Translations under genes and position numbers: made by a program
Notes under the pieces: generated by a model
What the model was told of the DNA's origin: nothing
The model's input: only the letters and a program-made list of their open reading frames with translations
Database searches by the model: none
In this document: one piece after another, positions 6,105 to 7,960 of the stretch
Position numbering within the stretch: position 1 is the stretch's first letter
Layout: each line of letters opens with the position of its first letter
Assembly: GCA_036388295.1 (NCBI GenBank)
Contig: DASVSC010000189.1
Location: forward strand, 1 to 7,960
Direction of reading: 5' to 3'
DNA length: 7,960 bases
From: RYN-431 sp036388295
Lineage (GTDB): Bacteria; Planctomycetota; Phycisphaerae; Tepidisphaerales; Tepidisphaeraceae

Positions 6105-7013
6105 CTAGGTGACGTCGGGGGTTGCCGCACTGCGCCCGGCCCAGTAGCCGTAGATCGTGCCCGCGACACCGGCGGTGGCGTAATGAATCGGCAATGAGCG
6201 GGCCGCACCGGCGAGGTAGCCGCGCGTGTCGCCCAGCGGCAAGCCTTCGGGCTGGAAAAACGTCCAGGCGTACGCGATCAGCCCGGCCAGCAGGGTGCCG
6301 GCGACGTACCAGACGCTGCCGCGCACGATCCTGGTTTTATACGTCAGCCACGCACCCAGCCCGCCCGCCAGCGCGACGCCGAACATCGCCTGCCCCTTGA
6401 GCGGGCTCTGGCCAAGGATTGAGAGGATCGCAAGCGTCACCACGGTTTGGACGGCAACGGCGGCGACGCGGTCGGTGGCCGAGTCTTCATCGACCGGTGC
6501 GGGCGGAATCGTGTCCATGTCGGCGGGCGTCGTGACGTCGGCCCCGCGGTACAGCGCGAAGTAGCCCAAGAAGACGGCCACGCCGAGGATCAGCAGTTCG
6601 ACGGCCATCCGCAGGTAAACCGAAGGCGACCCGCTGTTCAGCAACGCGTTGCGCACGTCGCCGCCGTGAACCGGCAGCGCCAGCAGGCCGACGACCGCAC
6701 AAAACAGGGGAGCGTCGTAGCGCACCTGGCCGACGAGCGGGCGGGCCAGCAGCGTCAGAACGACGGTCAACATCAGCACAACCAACGGCCCGTACAACGG
6801 CTGATCCTGCAAGAGAAGCGCCGATACGTTGGGCACCGCCGGAAGGCCAAGGAGGCCCAGCACGTAGCGCGAAACGGCGTAAGTACCGACGGCGGTCGAG
6901 GCGAGCAGCAGCTTCTGGATCGACTCGAGCGGGCGAGCACCCTGGGACGGCAGCTCCGCCCTGTGTTGACCCAAAAATTCACCGAACAAATTGCCGCGAA
7001 CGCTACTCGCCAT
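6105..7013 (-). CDS. Polytopic membrane protein of unknown function
   Basis: This is a 302-residue hydrophobic protein that I cannot assign to a named family. After a polar N-terminus of about 33 residues (including GEFLGQHRAELPSQGARP), I see about eight candidate membrane segments, roughly at 34-58, 72-94, 101-115, 134-155, 182-201, 208-224, 233-252 and 276-293. An acidic, proline-rich linker at 157-181 (around TPADMDTIPPAPVDED) divides it into two halves of about four segments. The second half contains ILGQSPLKGQAMFG and ends with HYATAGVAGTIYGYWAGR. No catalytic motif, metal site or transporter signature is evident, and there is no cleavable signal peptide. The start is well supported: AGGAG (complement of 7023-7027) lies nine bases before the ATG. 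It precedes trpB on the same strand with a 78-base gap and is divergent from priA across 32 bases. It may be cotranscribed with trpB, but nothing ties their functions together. Confidence 0.85.
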   Translation of the reverse strand: MASSVRGNLFGEFLGQHRAELPSQGARPLESIQKLLLASTAVGTYAVSRYVLGLLGLPAVPNVSALLLQDQPLYGPLVVLMLTVVLTLLARPLVGQVRYDAPLFCAVVGLLALPVHGGDVRNALLNSGSPSVYLRMAVELLILGVAVFLGYFALYRGADVTTPADMDTIPPAPVDEDSATDRVAAVAVQTVVTLAILSILGQSPLKGQAMFGVALAGGLGAWLTYKTRIVRGSVWYVAGTLLAGLIAYAWTFFQPEGLPLGDTRGYLAGAARSLPIHYATAGVAGTIYGYWAGRSAATPDVT

Positions 7014-7026
7014 GGATGGATTCTCC

Positions 7027-7033
7027 TACAATA
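7027..7033 (+). promoter_or_regulatory. Candidate -10 box for priA
   Basis: TACAAT at 7027-7032 matches the sigma-70 -10 consensus at five of six positions. A start about seven bases downstream would leave a leader of only around 5-8 bases before the priA ATG at 7046, agreeing with the lack of an SD there. No good -35 box sits at 17-18 bases. The overlapping word on the minus strand, TATTGT (complement of 7028-7033), is a poorer -10 and would start transcription inside the SD of the membrane-protein gene, so that gene's promoter probably lies within priA. Confidence 0.3.
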
Positions 7034-7045
7034 GCATCGGCCAAA

Positions 7046-7960
7046 ATGACTGATTTGCAATCGACCGAGTTGCTGTTCCCCCGCGCCGACGAGATCGACT
7101 CGTCGCCGGAGCCCGCGCGGGCGGTGGGTCGGCACGACGGGCCGGTGGCGGTCGTGGCGATCGAGCGGTCGGTCGATCGCGTGCTCGATTACGCAGTGCC
7201 GCCCAAGTTCGTGGCCGCGCTGGCGATCGGGCAGCGCGTGCGGGTGCCACTGGGACGTGGCAACAAAATGACCTACGGCTACGTCGTCGGCCTCAGCGAC
7301 GGCAGCGACCACCCGAAGCTCAAGCCGATCCAGGCGATCGACGACGACCGCGTGCTGGTGCAGCCGAAGATGATGGAATTGGCCCGGTGGATCGGGCGGT
7401 ATTACGTCAGCCCGCTCGGCATGGTGCTGGAGAGCATTATCCCCTCTGCCGTCAAACGACGCACGGGCATGGGCTACACGCGTATGGTTCGCACCGCAAA
7501 ACCGGCCGAGGAATTGCAGGCGGCGCTGGAGGCGACCAAGAGCCGTAAGCGGCGAACGCTGTTGTCGCGCCTGCTTCAGCTCAAGGCCGGGGAATCCATC
7601 GCCCTGCATACGCTGGCCTTCGAGGCCGAGGTGTCGATCCCGACAGCGGCGAAGCTGCGGCGAGAAGGGCTGATCAGCCTGACCGAAGAGCCCGACCTGC
7701 TGTCGCTGCAATTGCCCGGCCCCGCGGTCGCGCCGGCGGCAACGGCCGGGCTGGAAATGAATCCCGAACAGGCCGCCGCCGTGGAGGCTGTCAGCGCGCG
7801 GCTCGACCGGTTCGGCGTGAACCTGCTGTTCGGCATCACCGGCAGCGGGAAGACGGAAGTCTATTTGCGCACCATCGAGCGCGTGGTCGCGGCGGGACGG
7901 CAGGCAATCGTTCTCGTCCCCGAAATCGCCCTCACGCCGCAGACCGTCCGTCGGTTCGTC
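7046..7960 (+). CDS. priA: Primosomal protein N' PriA (replication restart helicase), 5' part
   Basis: The first 305 codons of a gene run off the window end in frame. PriA is the superfamily 2, 3'-to-5' DNA helicase that recognises stalled forks and reloads the replicative helicase DnaB. Residues about 34-130 match the 3'-DNA-binding domain (VDRVLDYAVPPKF, GQRVRVPLGRGNKMTYGYVVG). A winged-helix-like region follows, from about 165 to 215. The helicase domain begins at MNPEQ (238-242), with Walker A GITGSGKT at 263-270 and LVPEIALTPQT at 290-300, both characteristic of PriA. DEXH, zinc-binding cysteines and C-terminal domains lie beyond the window. The chosen ATG gives about 33 residues before the conserved core, more than E. 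coli PriA has. It lacks an SD, and a GTG at 7124-7126 is an alternative. The identity is firm; the exact start is not. Confidence 0.93.
   Translation, partial: MTDLQSTELLFPRADEIDSSPEPARAVGRHDGPVAVVAIERSVDRVLDYAVPPKFVAALAIGQRVRVPLGRGNKMTYGYVVGLSDGSDHPKLKPIQAIDDDRVLVQPKMMELARWIGRYYVSPLGMVLESIIPSAVKRRTGMGYTRMVRTAKPAEELQAALEATKSRKRRTLLSRLLQLKAGESIALHTLAFEAEVSIPTAAKLRREGLISLTEEPDLLSLQLPGPAVAPAATAGLEMNPEQAAAVEAVSARLDRFGVNLLFGITGSGKTEVYLRTIERVVAAGRQAIVLVPEIALTPQTVRRFV

Noticed and set aside
6773..7711. Minus-strand 312-codon frame covering priA and the membrane gene start
   Set aside because: It runs antisense to the priA start and helicase motifs and in another frame of the membrane gene, with low-complexity Gln/Arg/His content.

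Overview
The window is a GC-rich bacterial chromosome segment with ordinary housekeeping genes and one complete, well-recognised accessory operon. The organism cannot be fixed from the sequence. It has a Tat-exported periplasmic enzyme, so it is diderm or has an equivalent compartment. A trpB gene detached from other trp genes, weak or absent Shine-Dalgarno (SD) sites at some genes, and an unassigned polytopic membrane protein remind me of Planctomycetota. That placement is an impression, not a demonstrated result.

Layout: 1-168 (+) is the extreme C-terminus of a methyl-accepting chemotaxis protein. 169-660 is mostly non-coding, with one doubtful 60-codon ORF and several inverted repeats, some of which may regulate the next operon. 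661-4495 (+) is a tightly coupled three-gene operon, paoA-paoB-paoC. It encodes a periplasmic molybdenum/FAD/Fe-S aldehyde oxidoreductase of the E. coli PaoABC (YagTSR) type, each junction being a 4-bp ATGA overlap. 4496-4703 is an intergenic gap holding a strong intrinsic terminator that reads best on the minus strand and may work both ways.

On the minus strand, in transcription order, come a 302-residue polytopic membrane protein of unknown function (7013-6105), trpB for the tryptophan synthase beta chain (6026-4824), and tRNA-Gly with anticodon CCC (4774-4703), followed by the shared terminator. Divergent from the membrane-protein gene, only 32 bp away, is the 5' part of priA (7046 to the window end), the replication-restart helicase.

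The Pao subunits should work together: PaoA carries the Tat signal and two [2Fe-2S] clusters, PaoB binds FAD and has the extra cysteine loop for a [4Fe-4S] cluster, and PaoC holds the molybdenum cofactor and catalytic Glu. The dedicated maturation chaperone PaoD is not in the window. I found no clearly new biological system. The observations most worth a second look are the possible SD-masking structures before paoA and trpB, the very compact membrane-protein/priA divergent promoter region, the lone trpB with its tRNA neighbour, and the unassigned membrane protein.
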